In this document: positions 35,767-45,086 of the stretch, piece after piece
Numbering within the stretch: position 1 is the first letter of the stretch
Layout of the letters: the number at the start of each line of letters is the position of its first letter
Source: Thalassobius vesicularis
Lineage (GTDB): Bacteria > Pseudomonadota > Alphaproteobacteria > Rhodobacterales > Rhodobacteraceae
Direction of reading: 5' to 3'
Assembly: GCF_004799325.1 (NCBI RefSeq)
Contig: NZ_SSMD01000005.1
Span: 124,001 to 188,000, forward strand
DNA: 64,000 nt
Notes under the pieces: model-generated
Told to the model about the DNA's origin: nothing
The model's database searches: none
The model's input: the letters and a program-made list of their open reading frames with translations, nothing else
Position numbers and translations under genes: made by a program

Positions 35767-36441
35767 ATGAAAACTGTAATATTCGATCTGGACGGGACGC
35801 TGGCAGACACAAGCGGCGACCTGATCGCGGCGGCGAACGCCTGTTTCCGCGGGATGGGCGAAGGCGACGTGCTGAGCGTGGCGCAGGATGCCTCGACCGC
35901 GTTCCACGGCGGGCGCGCGATGCTGAAGCTGGGGCTGGAGCGGCTGAACCACCCGGACATCGAAGGGCAGATCGCTGAATGGTATCCCGTGCTGCTGGAG
36001 GCCTACGGTGCGGATATCGACCGGCACACCACGCTGTATCCCGGCGTGATGGAGGCGGTGGGGGCGCTGTGCGGCGCGGGCTATCGCGTTGGCATCTGCA
36101 CGAACAAGCCCGAGGGGCTGGCCGAAACCCTGATGCAGCGGCTGGGGGTGCGGGATGCGTTTGCCTCGCTGATCGGGGCGGACACGCTGCCGGTGCGCAA
36201 ACCCGACCCGGAGCCGCTGCGCCAGGCGGTGCTGCGCGCGGGCGGTGATCCGGCGCAATCGGTGCTGATCGGCGACACCATGACCGACCGCAAGACCGCC
36301 GCCGCGATGGGCGTGCCCTGCGTGCTGGTGACCTTCGGCCCGGACGGGCGCGGGGTCGAAGCGTTGAACCCCGAGGCGCTGCTGGACCACTACGACGACC
36401 TGCTGGGCGTGGTGCAGGGCCTGCTGGGGCCCGCCGCATGA
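35767..36441 (+). CDS. gph: HAD family phosphoglycolate phosphatase
   Basis: A 224-residue HAD phosphatase. Motif I is VIFDLDGTLADTSGDL at the N-terminus (nucleophile Asp); motif II is GICTNKPEGLAETLMQRLG; motifs III and IV are ADTLPVRKPDPEPLRQAV and SVLIGDTMTDRKTAAAMGVPC. Phosphoglycolate phosphatases of this Gph type dephosphorylate 2-phosphoglycolate from DNA repair or oxygenase activity, but HAD specificity is loose. The ATG at 35767 gives the canonical start; the open frame upstream covers unrelated sequence. The stop overlaps the aminotransferase start by 4 bp (ATGA), indicating coupling. It is divergent from glmU. Confidence 0.88.
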   Translation: MKTVIFDLDGTLADTSGDLIAAANACFRGMGEGDVLSVAQDASTAFHGGRAMLKLGLERLNHPDIEGQIAEWYPVLLEAYGADIDRHTTLYPGVMEAVGALCGAGYRVGICTNKPEGLAETLMQRLGVRDAFASLIGADTLPVRKPDPEPLRQAVLRAGGDPAQSVLIGDTMTDRKTAAAMGVPCVLVTFGPDGRGVEALNPEALLDHYDDLLGVVQGLLGPAA

Positions 36442-37631
36442 CCGAGGTCTTCACCGGCAACTTCACCCAGCAGGAACCCATCCCCGAAGAGGGGATCGAG
36501 GCGGCGCTGCGGGTGATGCGCTCGGGCCGGCTGCACCGGTACAACACGGTGGGCGACGATCCCGGCGAGGTCGCCCTGCTGGAGCAGGAATTCGCCGCCG
36601 CAATGGGCGCGCGCTATGCGCTGGCGGTGGCGTCAGGCGGCTACGCGCTGGCCTGCGCGCTGCGGGCGGTGGGGGTAAAGCCGGGCGACCGGGTGCTGAC
36701 CAACGCCTTCACGCTGGCACCAGTGCCGGGGGCGATCGCCTCGGTCGGGGCGGTGCCGCTGTTCGTGGGCGTGACCGAGGCGCTGGTAATTGATCTGGAT
36801 GATCTGGCGGCCAAGGCGGATCAGGCGGATGTGCTGATGCTCAGCCACATGCGCGGCCACCTGTGCGACATGGACCGGCTGCTGCAGATCTGCGCCGATG
36901 CGGGTATCCAGGTGATCGAGGACTGCGCCCACACAATGGGTGCGCGCTGGAACGGGCGGCTATCGGGGACGGATGGGGTGATCGGCTGCTATTCGACCCA
37001 GACTTACAAACACATGAACTCGGGCGAGGGCGGGCTGCTGATCACCGATGACGCGCAGGTGATGGCGCGAGCGGTGATGCTGTCGGGCTCGTACATGCTG
37101 TACGACCGCCACCTTGCTGCGCCGGATGCGGCGACGTTCGAGGCGGTGAAATACGACACCCCTAACGTGTCAGGCCGCATGGACAACCTGCGCGCCGCGA
37201 TCCTGCGCCCACAACTGCGCGCACTCGGCACCCAATGCGACCGCTGGAACGAACGCTATCGGGTGGTCGAGACCGGCCTGCGCGACACAACCGGCCTGAC
37301 GGTGATCGAACGGTCCGAACAGGAATACTTCGTCGGCAGCTCGATCCAGTTCCTGCTGCTGGACTGGCCCGATGCCGCCATCCAAGAGGTCCAGCGCCGC
37401 TGCGCGGCCCGCGGGGTGGAACTGAAATGGTTCGGCGGCGCCGAGCCGGTGGGCTTCACCAGCCGCTATGACAGCTGGCGCTACGCCCCCAGCGCGCCCA
37501 TGCCCGCCAGCGACCGGGTGCTCAAGGCCATCCTGGACATGCGCCTGCCACTGACCTTCAGCACCCAGGATTGCGCCCTGATCGCCCGCATCATTCGCGC
37601 CGAAGTCAGCGCGGTGTATCAGTCGCTCTGA
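36438..37631 (+). CDS. DegT/DnrJ/EryC1/StrS family PLP-dependent aminotransferase
   Basis: A 397-residue sugar-aminotransferase-like protein. It shows ALAVASGGYALACALRAVGVKPGDRVLTNAFT, the aspartate EDCAHTMGARWNG that contacts the PLP nitrogen, and the Schiff-base lysine in YSTQTYKHMNSGEGGLLITD. Members transfer an amino group from glutamate to keto-sugars, or act as dehydratases or regulators. It overlaps the preceding gph by 4 bp, which is unexpected for nucleotide-sugar synthesis, and no other sugar-modifying genes are present. The closeness of glmUS on the other strand may be incidental. Family is certain, substrate unknown. Confidence 0.88.
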   Translation: MTEVFTGNFTQQEPIPEEGIEAALRVMRSGRLHRYNTVGDDPGEVALLEQEFAAAMGARYALAVASGGYALACALRAVGVKPGDRVLTNAFTLAPVPGAIASVGAVPLFVGVTEALVIDLDDLAAKADQADVLMLSHMRGHLCDMDRLLQICADAGIQVIEDCAHTMGARWNGRLSGTDGVIGCYSTQTYKHMNSGEGGLLITDDAQVMARAVMLSGSYMLYDRHLAAPDAATFEAVKYDTPNVSGRMDNLRAAILRPQLRALGTQCDRWNERYRVVETGLRDTTGLTVIERSEQEYFVGSSIQFLLLDWPDAAIQEVQRRCAARGVELKWFGGAEPVGFTSRYDSWRYAPSAPMPASDRVLKAILDMRLPLTFSTQDCALIARIIRAEVSAVYQSL

Positions 37632-37678
37632 CCCTGGCGCTTGCGCTGGGCGGCATTTGTGGGAAGTGAGTATTTGGA

Positions 37679-37746
37679 TCAGAAAGAAGCAGATCTGGTT
37701 TCTTTCTGAATGAAATACTCCGGGGGTTTGGGGGCAGCGCCCCCAA
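37679..37746. repeat. Dispersed intergenic repeat, copy C, with two hairpins
   Basis: Between the convergent aminotransferase and creA genes: TCAGAAAGAA / TTCTTTCTGA (37679-37688, 37700-37709) around a CAGATCTG core, then GAAATACTCCGGGGG, then TTGGGGGC-AGC-GCCCCCAA (37728-37746). The AAATACTCC/G-run/GC-hairpin order is the reverse orientation of copies A and B. It probably terminates both genes. Confidence 0.6.
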
Positions 37747-37748
37747 CC

Positions 37749-38204
37749 TTAGTCGCTGCCGTAGAGCGGCACGGTGGAGATCGAGACCTTGGCCGAGCCT
37801 TCGGCCAGTTCCGTCGCGTGGGCGACGTAGATCAGGGTCTGGTTGGCCTCGTCGAAGATCCGTTTGACGCGCAGTTTCTTGAAGATGATCGAGCGGGACG
37901 TCTTGAACACGTCCTCGCCGCCTTGGCTGCGGTCGATGTCGCCGATGGTGATCGGGCCGGTCTGGCGGCAGGCGATGGAGGCGTTCGAGGGGTCCTCGAA
38001 CCAGTTGCCCTGGCTGAGGCGGTCCAGCAGGCCGCGGTCGAAATAGGCGATGTGGCAGGTGACGCCCTCGACCTTGGGGTCGTGGATCGCTTCGAGGACG
38101 ATATCGTTTCCGGTCCAGTCGACGCCGATTTCTCCGACTTTGTCGGCGGCAAGGGGCGTGGCGGCGATCAGCAGGGCGGCGCAGGCGAGGGGGAGGTGGC
38201 GCAT
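37749..38204 (-). CDS. creA: CreA family protein
   Basis: A 151-residue exported protein with a signal peptide (MRHLPLACAALLIAATPLAA). The CreA signature is clear: IGVDWTGNDIVLEAIHDPKVEGVTCHIAYFDRGLLDRL followed by EDPSNASIACRQTGPITI and VFKTSRSIIFKKLRVKRIFDEANQTLIYVAHATE. CreA proteins are small periplasmic proteins of unknown function, found across proteobacteria. The two conserved cysteines could form a disulfide. It is monocistronic and divergent from the liu operon; the spacer holds the liu promoter. Confidence 0.93.
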   Translation of the reverse strand: MRHLPLACAALLIAATPLAADKVGEIGVDWTGNDIVLEAIHDPKVEGVTCHIAYFDRGLLDRLSQGNWFEDPSNASIACRQTGPITIGDIDRSQGGEDVFKTSRSIIFKKLRVKRIFDEANQTLIYVAHATELAEGSAKVSISTVPLYGSD

Positions 38205-38273
38205 GGGGTCTCCGGCAATTGGTTTGTCCTTAGATGGGGAGTGCGGCCGGAATTGCCAGTTTTGTCATTTGTA

Positions 38274-38317
38274 TTGACCCGACTCGGGGCCTGTGTCTAT
38301 TTATGAACAAGCGTTCA
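38274..38317 (+). promoter_or_regulatory. Promoter of the liu (leucine degradation) operon with TetR-like operator
   Basis: TTGACC (38274-38279) and TATTTA (38298-38303, spacer 18 bp) precede the ivd start by 45 bp. Immediately downstream, TGAAC-AAGC-GTTCA (38304-38317) is an exact inverted repeat in the style of TetR-family acyl-CoA-responsive operators, placed to block initiation. No regulator gene is adjacent. Confidence 0.55.
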
Positions 38318-38347
38318 ATAACGGGACAATGAGATGGAGGATCGGCC

Positions 38348-39511
38348 ATGTTCAACGCGGTGATGAAGTACGACCTGGGCGAGGATGTGAATGCGCTGCG
38401 CGAGATGGTGCATCGCTGGGCACAAGAGCGGGTCAAGCCGATGGCGGCCAAGATTGACCAGGACAACGAATTCCCCAACGAGCTGTGGGAAGAGATGGGC
38501 GAGCTGGGTCTGCTGGGTATCACCACCCCTGAGGAATACGGCGGGGCGGGCATGTCCTATCTGGCGCATGTGATCGCGGTCGAGGAGATCGCGCGGGCGT
38601 CGGCCTCGGTGTCGCTGTCTTATGGCGCGCATTCGAACCTGTGCGTCAACCAGATCAAGCTGAACGGCACCCATGAGCAGAAGATGAAGTACCTGCCGGG
38701 GCTGATCTCGGGCAAGACCGTCGGCGCGCTGGCGATGTCGGAACCGTCGGCGGGCTCGGACGTGGTGTCGATGAAGCTGAAGGCGGATAAGCGCAACGGC
38801 TATTACGTGCTGAACGGCAACAAGTACTGGATCACCAACGGCCCGGATGCGGACACGCTGGTGGTTTATGCCAAAACCGACCCCGAAGCGGGCAGCAAGG
38901 GCATCACCGCTTTCATCGTCGAGAAGTCGATGAAGGGGTTCAGCACCTCGAAGCATTTCGACAAGCTGGGGATGCGCGGCTCGAACACGGCCGAGCTGAT
39001 CTTCGACAATGTCGAAGTGCCGTTCGAAAACGTGCTGGGCGAAGAAGGCAAGGGCGTGCGCGTGTTGATGTCGGGCCTGGATTATGAGCGCGTGGTGCTG
39101 GCCGGGATCGGCACCGGCATCATGGCGGCCTGCCTGGACGAGGTCATGCCCTACATGGCCGAGCGCAAGCAGTTCGGTCAGCCCATCGGGAATTTCCAGC
39201 TGATGCAGGGCAAGCTGGCGGACATGTACACCAAGATGAACTCGGCCCGGGCCTATGTCTACGAGGTGGCCAAGGCCTGCGATCGTGGCGAGGTGACCCG
39301 TCAGGATGCGGCGGCGTGCTGTCTCTATGCCTCTGAAGAAGCGATGGTCGTGGCGCACCAGGCCGTGCAGGCGTTCGGTGGCGCGGGCTATCTGAGCGAC
39401 AACCCGGTCGGGCGCATTTTCCGCGACGCCAAGCTGATGGAGATCGGCGCAGGCACCTCGGAAATCCGCCGGATGCTGGTGGGCCGCGAAATGATGGCGG
39501 CGATGAGCTGA
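38348..39511 (+). CDS. ivd: Isovaleryl-CoA dehydrogenase
   Basis: FAD-dependent acyl-CoA dehydrogenase converting isovaleryl-CoA to 3-methylcrotonyl-CoA in leucine breakdown; electrons go to ETF. It has 387 residues. ACAD motifs are [19 protein letters not shown] and [19 protein letters not shown]. The catalytic base is Glu247 in [12 protein letters not shown], at the position typical of isovaleryl-CoA (and long-chain) dehydrogenases rather than the C-terminal position of short-chain enzymes. The C-terminus shows [33 protein letters not shown]. It is the first gene of an operon with MCC subunits, HMG-CoA lyase and hydratase, which settles the substrate. Confidence 0.96.
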   Translation: MFNAVMKYDLGEDVNALREMVHRWAQERVKPMAAKIDQDNEFPNELWEEMGELGLLGITTPEEYGGAGMSYLAHVIAVEEIARASASVSLSYGAHSNLCVNQIKLNGTHEQKMKYLPGLISGKTVGALAMSEPSAGSDVVSMKLKADKRNGYYVLNGNKYWITNGPDADTLVVYAKTDPEAGSKGITAFIVEKSMKGFSTSKHFDKLGMRGSNTAELIFDNVEVPFENVLGEEGKGVRVLMSGLDYERVVLAGIGTGIMAACLDEVMPYMAERKQFGQPIGNFQLMQGKLADMYTKMNSARAYVYEVAKACDRGEVTRQDAAACCLYASEEAMVVAHQAVQAFGGAGYLSDNPVGRIFRDAKLMEIGAGTSEIRRMLVGREMMAAMS

Positions 39512-39514
39512 GCC

Positions 39515-41083
39515 ATGCTGCTGAGGGGGGAGGACTACGGCAGCCTGGTACGGGGGTTCCAATGGAACCTTCCGGAACGGCTGAACATGGCGCGGCAGGT
39601 CTGTGACGACTGGGCCGCGCGGGTGCCGGATCGCGTGGCGATCATCGACATGACCGCCGGCACCCGGCGCAACGTGAGTTATGGCATGTTGCGCCGCATG
39701 GCCGATACCCTGGCCGCCGAGCTGCGCGCGAAGGGCGTGCAGCGGGGCGACCGGGTGGGTGTGCTGCGGTCTCAGTCCCCCTGGACGGCGGCGGCGCATA
39801 TCGCGTGCTGGAAACTGGGCGCGATTTCCATTCCCCTGTTCAAACTCTTTGGCACCGAGGCGCTGCTGACGCGTCTGGAGGATGCCGGCGTGGCCTGGGT
39901 GGTCTCGGACCCCGAGGGCACGGATGGGCTGCGCGAATGGCTGGCGGGCGCTGGGCACGGGCAAATCGTGCCCGAGGAGCTGTCGCTGAGCGACACGCCC
40001 GTTGAGGCGGTCGATACCGGCCCCGAGGATCCGGCGGTTCTGATCTATACCAGCGGCACGACCGGGGCGCCCAAGGGCGCGCTGCATGGTCACCGCGTGC
40101 TGCTTGGCCACCTGCCGGGGGTCGAGGTCAGCCATGATTTTCTGGGGCAGGGGGGCGATTGCCTGTGGACCCCGGCCGATTGGGCCTGGATCGGCGGGCT
40201 GTTCGACGTGCTGATGCCGGGGCTGGCGCTGGGCGTGCCGGTCGTGGCGGCACGGATGGACAAGTTCACCGTAGCCGAATGTCAGCGCATCGTGGCCGAA
40301 GGCGGCGTGCGCAACGTGTTTTTCCCGCCCACCGCGCTGCGGATGCTGAAGGCCGAGGACGCGCGGATTTCCGGGCTGCGCTCGGTCGCGTCGGGGGGCG
40401 AACCGCTGGGCGCCGAGATGCTGGCCTGGGGGCGTGATGCCTTTGGCGTGGCGATCAACGAATTCTACGGGCAGACCGAATGCAACATGGTCGCCTCGTC
40501 CTGCGGGGCGCTGTTCGACGCGCGACCGGGCTGCATCGGCAAGCCCTCTCCGGGGTTCCGCATCGCGGTGCTGGACGCGGACGGCCTGCCGACCGACGGC
40601 GAGGGCGACGTGGCGATCGCAAAGGGTGCCGCCAGCATGATGCTGGGCTACTGGAACCGGCCCGAGGCGACGGCCGAGAAATTCCTGGGTGACTGGATGC
40701 TGACCGGCGACCGCGGCCGGTGGGAGGACGACTTCTTGCGCTTTGTCGGGCGCGAGGATGACGTCATCACCAGTGCGGGTTACCGGATCGGGCCGTCCGA
40801 GATCGAGGATTGCCTGCTGCGCCACCCGGCGGTGGCCACGGTGGGCGTGATCGGCAAACCCGACCCGCTGCGCACCGAGATCGTCAAGGCCTATGTCGTG
40901 CTGAAACCGGGCCATGCGCCCTCGGACGCGCTGGCGGCCGAGCTGCAGGGCTTCGTCAAGGAGCGCGTCGCCAAGCATTCCTACCCGCGCGAAATCGGGT
41001 TCCTGGACGCGCTGCCGATGACCGTCACCGGCAAGGTGATCCGCAAAGAGTTGAAGGCCCGCGCCAGTCAGGAGGCATCATGA
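39515..41083 (+). CDS. Acyl-CoA synthetase (AMP-forming, ACS-like)
   Basis: A 522-residue adenylate-forming ligase. Motifs: IYTSGTTGAPKGALHGH (P-loop, about residue 175), NEFYGQTECNM, TGDRGRWEDDFLRFVGREDDVITSAGYRIGPSEIEDCLL (hinge and A8) and the catalytic lysine near the end in TVTGKVIRKELK. The closest resemblance is to acetyl/medium-chain acyl-CoA synthetases. It lies 3 bp after ivd and overlaps the next gene by 4 bp, so it belongs to the liu operon. It may activate free isovalerate or other branched acids, or the acetoacetate produced by the lyase; sequence alone does not decide. Confidence 0.92.
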   Translation: MLLRGEDYGSLVRGFQWNLPERLNMARQVCDDWAARVPDRVAIIDMTAGTRRNVSYGMLRRMADTLAAELRAKGVQRGDRVGVLRSQSPWTAAAHIACWKLGAISIPLFKLFGTEALLTRLEDAGVAWVVSDPEGTDGLREWLAGAGHGQIVPEELSLSDTPVEAVDTGPEDPAVLIYTSGTTGAPKGALHGHRVLLGHLPGVEVSHDFLGQGGDCLWTPADWAWIGGLFDVLMPGLALGVPVVAARMDKFTVAECQRIVAEGGVRNVFFPPTALRMLKAEDARISGLRSVASGGEPLGAEMLAWGRDAFGVAINEFYGQTECNMVASSCGALFDARPGCIGKPSPGFRIAVLDADGLPTDGEGDVAIAKGAASMMLGYWNRPEATAEKFLGDWMLTGDRGRWEDDFLRFVGREDDVITSAGYRIGPSEIEDCLLRHPAVATVGVIGKPDPLRTEIVKAYVVLKPGHAPSDALAAELQGFVKERVAKHSYPREIGFLDALPMTVTGKVIRKELKARASQEAS

Positions 41084-41466
41084 GCCTGATGTCGCGCCTG
41101 TCCGGCCATGCCTGCCCGAACTGCGGGGCCGAACCGGGATGGTTCGCGCTGCACTCGACCTTTCGGGGCGGGGCCAAGCGGACCCGGTACAACGAGTTTG
41201 CCGCCTGCCCGGGCTGCGAGGCGCGGCTGGTGCTGAGCACACGGCCCGATGGCCCCGGCCTGCTGGTCTGGCAGGGGCTGCTGCCGCTGCTGGTGGCGGC
41301 GCTGTTCATCGGCGGCATGGTACTGTCGCTGTCTTTCGTCTCGCCTGACGGGGGGCTGACGCCCGCCGCCGTGGCGATGTTCTCATTCACGGCCGTCTTC
41401 GCGGTGTTGGTCATTCTGATCCGCGCGCGACTGGAGCGGCATTTCTTTCAGGTGGAGGTCCTATGA
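41080..41466 (+). CDS. Small zinc-ribbon membrane protein (DUF983-like) embedded in the liu operon
   Basis: A 128-residue protein too small to call by function. The N-terminal half is a treble-clef or zinc-ribbon-like domain with HACPNCG near residue 9 and [10 protein letters not shown] near residue 46. Two membrane helices follow ([26 protein letters not shown] and [19 protein letters not shown]), then a basic tail. This layout is like the DUF983 family. It overlaps the synthetase stop by 4 bp (ATGA) and the carboxylase start by 4 bp (ATGA), so it is translationally coupled on both sides and very likely real. A role in leucine or isovalerate catabolism is suggested only by position. Confidence 0.8.
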   Translation: MSLMSRLSGHACPNCGAEPGWFALHSTFRGGAKRTRYNEFAACPGCEARLVLSTRPDGPGLLVWQGLLPLLVAALFIGGMVLSLSFVSPDGGLTPAAVAMFSFTAVFAVLVILIRARLERHFFQVEVL

Positions 41467-43067
41467 AACTGAACTCTTCTGCCATCCCCTCGTCCGAGAC
41501 GTTCCAGGCCAACCGGCGTGGGCACCTCGAGGCGCTGGAGGTGATCCGCGAAGCCGCCGAAGCCGCCCGCATGGGTGGGGGCGAAAAATCCCGTCAACGC
41601 CACGAGGCCCGCGGCAAGATGCTGCCGCGCCGCCGGGTGCGCGCGCTGCTGGACCCGGATTCGCCCTTCCTCGAGATCGGCGCCACCGCGGCCCACAACA
41701 TGTATGACAACGCCGCCCCCAGCGCGGGCGTGATCGCGGGCATTGGCCGCGTGCACGGGCTGGAATGCATGATCGTGTGCAACGACGCCACCGTGAAGGG
41801 CGGCACCTACTACCCGATGACGGTCAAGAAACACCTGCGCGCCCAGGAAATCGCCGAGCAGAACAACCTGCCCTGCATCTACCTGGTCGACAGCGGCGGC
41901 GCCAACCTGCCCAACCAGGACGAGGTGTTCCCCGATCGCGACCACTTCGGCCGCATCTTCTTCAACCAGGCGAACATGTCCGCCAAGGGCATCCCGCAGA
42001 TCGCCGTGGTGATGGGATCGTGCACCGCAGGCGGCGCCTATGTGCCCGCGATGTCGGACGTGACGATCATCGTCAAGGAACAGGGCACGATCTTCCTGGC
42101 CGGCCCGCCGCTGGTCAAGGCCGCCACCGGCGAAGTCGTCACCGCCGAGGATCTGGGCGGCGGCGATGTGCACACCCGCCTGTCGGGCGTGGCCGATTAC
42201 CTGGCCGAGGACGACGCCCACGCCATCGCGCTGGCCCGCCGCGCAGTCAGCCACCTGAACCGCGCCAAACCGCTGGGCGTGCAGTGGCAATCCTCCGAGG
42301 AACCGCTCTACGACCCCGAGGAAATCCTGGGCGTCGTGCCCGCCGACCTGCGCACCCCCTACGACATCCGCGAGGTGATCGCCCGCACCGTCGACGGCTC
42401 GCGCTTTGACGAGTTCAAGCCGCGCTTCGGCGAAACCCTGGTCACCGGCTTTGCCCATATCAAGGGCTGCCCGGTGGGCATCATCGCCAACAACGGCGTG
42501 CTGTTCTCGGAAGCCGCGCAAAAGGGCGCGCATTTCGTCGAACTGTGCAGCCAGCGCAAGATCCCGCTGATCTTCCTGCAAAACATCACCGGCTTCATGG
42601 TCGGCCGCAAATACGAAAACGAGGGCATCGCGCGCCACGGCGCCAAGATGGTCACCGCCGTCGCCACCACCAAGGTACCGAAAATCACCATGCTGGTGGG
42701 CGGCTCCTTCGGTGCGGGCAATTACGGCATGGCCGGCCGCGCCTATTCCCCGCGCTTCCTCTGGAGCTGGCCGAACAGCCGCATCAGCGTGATGGGCGGC
42801 GAACAGGCCGCGGGCGTTCTGGCTACCGTGAAACGCGACGGCATCGAGCGCGCAGGCGGCACCTGGTCCTCCGAGGAAGAGGCCGAGTTCAAGCGCCCCA
42901 CCATCGAGATGTTCGAGGAACAAAGCCACCCGCTCTACGCCGCCGCCCGCCTGTGGGACGACGGCATCGTGGACCCGCGCAAAACCCGCGACGTGCTGGC
43001 CCTGTCGCTCAGCGCCACGCTGAACGCCCCGATCGAGGACACGAAGTTCGGCGTCTTCCGGATGTGA
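41463..43067 (+). CDS. liuB: 3-Methylcrotonyl-CoA carboxylase, carboxyltransferase (beta) subunit
   Basis: Transfers CO2 from carboxybiotin to 3-methylcrotonyl-CoA, giving 3-methylglutaconyl-CoA. It has 534 residues, the usual MCCB length. Typical stretches are [82 protein letters not shown] and [17 protein letters not shown], with the two oxyanion-hole Gly-Ala segments of the crotonase-like carboxyltransferase fold. It overlaps the zinc-ribbon gene by 4 bp and is followed, after 78 bp containing a repeat/hairpin, by the biotin-carrying alpha subunit. Operon context distinguishes it from propionyl-CoA carboxylase. Confidence 0.96.
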   Translation: MKLNSSAIPSSETFQANRRGHLEALEVIREAAEAARMGGGEKSRQRHEARGKMLPRRRVRALLDPDSPFLEIGATAAHNMYDNAAPSAGVIAGIGRVHGLECMIVCNDATVKGGTYYPMTVKKHLRAQEIAEQNNLPCIYLVDSGGANLPNQDEVFPDRDHFGRIFFNQANMSAKGIPQIAVVMGSCTAGGAYVPAMSDVTIIVKEQGTIFLAGPPLVKAATGEVVTAEDLGGGDVHTRLSGVADYLAEDDAHAIALARRAVSHLNRAKPLGVQWQSSEEPLYDPEEILGVVPADLRTPYDIREVIARTVDGSRFDEFKPRFGETLVTGFAHIKGCPVGIIANNGVLFSEAAQKGAHFVELCSQRKIPLIFLQNITGFMVGRKYENEGIARHGAKMVTAVATTKVPKITMLVGGSFGAGNYGMAGRAYSPRFLWSWPNSRISVMGGEQAAGVLATVKRDGIERAGGTWSSEEEAEFKRPTIEMFEEQSHPLYAAARLWDDGIVDPRKTRDVLALSLSATLNAPIEDTKFGVFRM

Positions 43068-43070
43068 TGC

Positions 43071-43117
43071 CTTCTTCTTTTTCCAAATATCCCGGGGGTC
43101 CGGGGGCTGGCCCCCGG
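43071..43117. repeat. Dispersed intergenic repeat, copy D, inside the liu operon
   Basis: CTTCTTCTTTTTCCAAATATCCCGGGGG followed by the hairpin CCGGGGGC-TG-GCCCCCGG (43100-43107, 43110-43117). It lies between the beta and alpha carboxylase genes on the same strand. It may attenuate transcription or stabilise the upstream mRNA. Confidence 0.6.
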
Positions 43118-43145
43118 TACTGCCCGAACCGAAAGGACCGAACTG

Positions 43146-45083
43146 ATGTTTGACAAGATCCTGATTGCCAACCGGGGCGAGATCGCCGTCCGCGTGGCCG
43201 CCACGGCCCGCAAGCTGGGCGTCAAGGTGGTGGCCGTCTATTCCGATGCCGACGCGCAGGCCGCCCATGTGGCCGCCGCGGACGAGGCCGTGCATATCGG
43301 TGGCTCGGCCCCGGCGCAAAGCTACCTGCGCGGCGACGCCATCATCGAGGCCGCGCTGGCCACCGGCGCACAAGCCATCCACCCCGGCTATGGCTTCCTC
43401 TCTGAAAACCCCGGCTTCGTCGATGCCGTCGAAGCCGCCGGGCTGGTGTTCATCGGCCCCTCGGCCAGTGCGATCCGCAAGATGGGCCTCAAGGACGCCG
43501 CCAAGGCGTTGATGGAGGAGGCGGGCGTGCCCGTCGTGCCGGGTTATCACGGCGCCAACCAGGACCCGGAACACCTGTCCGGCGCGGCTGACGCCATCGG
43601 CTATCCGGTGCTGATCAAGGCCGTTGCGGGCGGCGGCGGCAAGGGCATGCGCCTTGTCGAACGCCCCAAGGATTTCGCGGATGCGTTGGCCTCGGCGCAG
43701 GGCGAGGCGCGGACGGCCTTCGGCAACCCTGACGTTCTGATCGAGAAATACATCCAGCAGCCCCGCCATATCGAGGTGCAGGTCTTTGGCGACGGCACCA
43801 GCGCGGTGCACCTGTTTGAACGCGACTGCTCGCTGCAGCGCCGCCACCAGAAGGTGATCGAAGAGGCTCCGGCCCCCGGCATGACGCGCGAGATGCGCGC
43901 CGCGATGGGGCACGCCGCCGTCCGCGCCGCCGAGGCGATCGGCTACAAGGGAGCGGGCACCATCGAATTCATCGTCGATGGCAGCCGTGGCCTGCGCACT
44001 GACGGGTTCTGGTTCATGGAGATGAACACCCGCCTGCAGGTGGAACACCCCGTGACCGAGGCCATCACCGGCGTCGATCTGGTCGAATGGCAGCTGCGCG
44101 TCGCCAGCGGCGAGGGCCTGCCCAAGATGCAGGACGAGCTGACGATCACCGGCCACGCCTTCGAGGCGCGCCTGTATGCCGAGGACGTGCCCAAGGGCTT
44201 CCTGCCGGCCACCGGCACGCTGTCCCATCTGGCGTTCCCGGCGTCGTGCCGGGCTGATAGCGGCGTGCGCTCGGGCGACACGATCAGCCCGTTCTACGAT
44301 CCGATGATCGCCAAGGTCATCACCCACGGGGCCACCCGCGAAGTGGCGCTGAAACAGCTGGGTCAGGCGCTGGCGGGCACGCAGGTCGCGGGCACCGTGA
44401 CCAACCTGGCCTTTCTGGGCGCCCTGTGCGCGCACAAGGGGTTCGCGGCGGGGCAGGTCGATACCGGCCTGATCGGGCGCGATCTGGGCAGCCTGGTAAC
44501 GGCCCCCACGGTCGCCCCGCAGATCACCGCGCAGGCCGCGATGGTGGCGCTGAACCTGATGGGCAAGCCGGACTGGGATCAGGGCTTTACCCTGTGGGGC
44601 GCCAGCTGGCGCGAGGTGCTGCTGGAACGCGACGGTGAACCGCTGGACGTGGGCGTGATGCTGCGTGGCGCGGGCTCGGCGCTGATCAACGTGGACGGGC
44701 TGGTGGTCGAGGCGCTGTATGGCGCCAGCGGCTGGAGCTTTGACGGCGCCAAGGCGGCCGATTGGGCACGCTCGGGCGCGGTGATCACGGTGTTCGCCGA
44801 TTATGGCGTGGCCTTCCACGTCGTCGATCCGCTGGACCGCGCGGCCAGCGCCGGTGCGGCCGGCAACCTGATCGAGGCGCCGATGCCAGGTCTGGTCAAG
44901 GCGGTCTTTGCGACGGCTGGCCAACAGGTTGCCGCGGGCGACCGTCTGGCCATCCTGGAGGCGATGAAGATGGAACACTCGCTGCTGGCGGCGCGCGACG
45001 GCGTCGTGGCCGAGGTTCTGGTCGCTGCAGGCAGCCAGGTCGAGGCAGGCGCGGCCCTGATCCGGCTGGAAGACGAGGAATAA
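43146..45083 (+). CDS. liuD: 3-Methylcrotonyl-CoA carboxylase, biotin-carrying (alpha) subunit
   Basis: Biotin carboxylase plus biotin carrier protein of MCC, 645 residues. It begins MFDKILIANRGEIAVRVAATARKLG. The ATP-grasp biotin carboxylase domain occupies about residues 1-445 (GGGGKGMRLV loop, ERDCSLQRRHQKVIEEAPAP, FWFMEMNTRLQVEHPVTE). A BT (linker) region follows, and the C-terminal biotinyl domain carries Lys608 in LEAMKMEHSLLA as the biotin site. It lies 3 bp before the lyase gene. A biotin ligase gene begins at the right edge of the window and could modify it. Confidence 0.97.
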   Translation: MFDKILIANRGEIAVRVAATARKLGVKVVAVYSDADAQAAHVAAADEAVHIGGSAPAQSYLRGDAIIEAALATGAQAIHPGYGFLSENPGFVDAVEAAGLVFIGPSASAIRKMGLKDAAKALMEEAGVPVVPGYHGANQDPEHLSGAADAIGYPVLIKAVAGGGGKGMRLVERPKDFADALASAQGEARTAFGNPDVLIEKYIQQPRHIEVQVFGDGTSAVHLFERDCSLQRRHQKVIEEAPAPGMTREMRAAMGHAAVRAAEAIGYKGAGTIEFIVDGSRGLRTDGFWFMEMNTRLQVEHPVTEAITGVDLVEWQLRVASGEGLPKMQDELTITGHAFEARLYAEDVPKGFLPATGTLSHLAFPASCRADSGVRSGDTISPFYDPMIAKVITHGATREVALKQLGQALAGTQVAGTVTNLAFLGALCAHKGFAAGQVDTGLIGRDLGSLVTAPTVAPQITAQAAMVALNLMGKPDWDQGFTLWGASWREVLLERDGEPLDVGVMLRGAGSALINVDGLVVEALYGASGWSFDGAKAADWARSGAVITVFADYGVAFHVVDPLDRAASAGAAGNLIEAPMPGLVKAVFATAGQQVAAGDRLAILEAMKMEHSLLAARDGVVAEVLVAAGSQVEAGAALIRLEDEE

Positions 45084-45086
45084 GCG

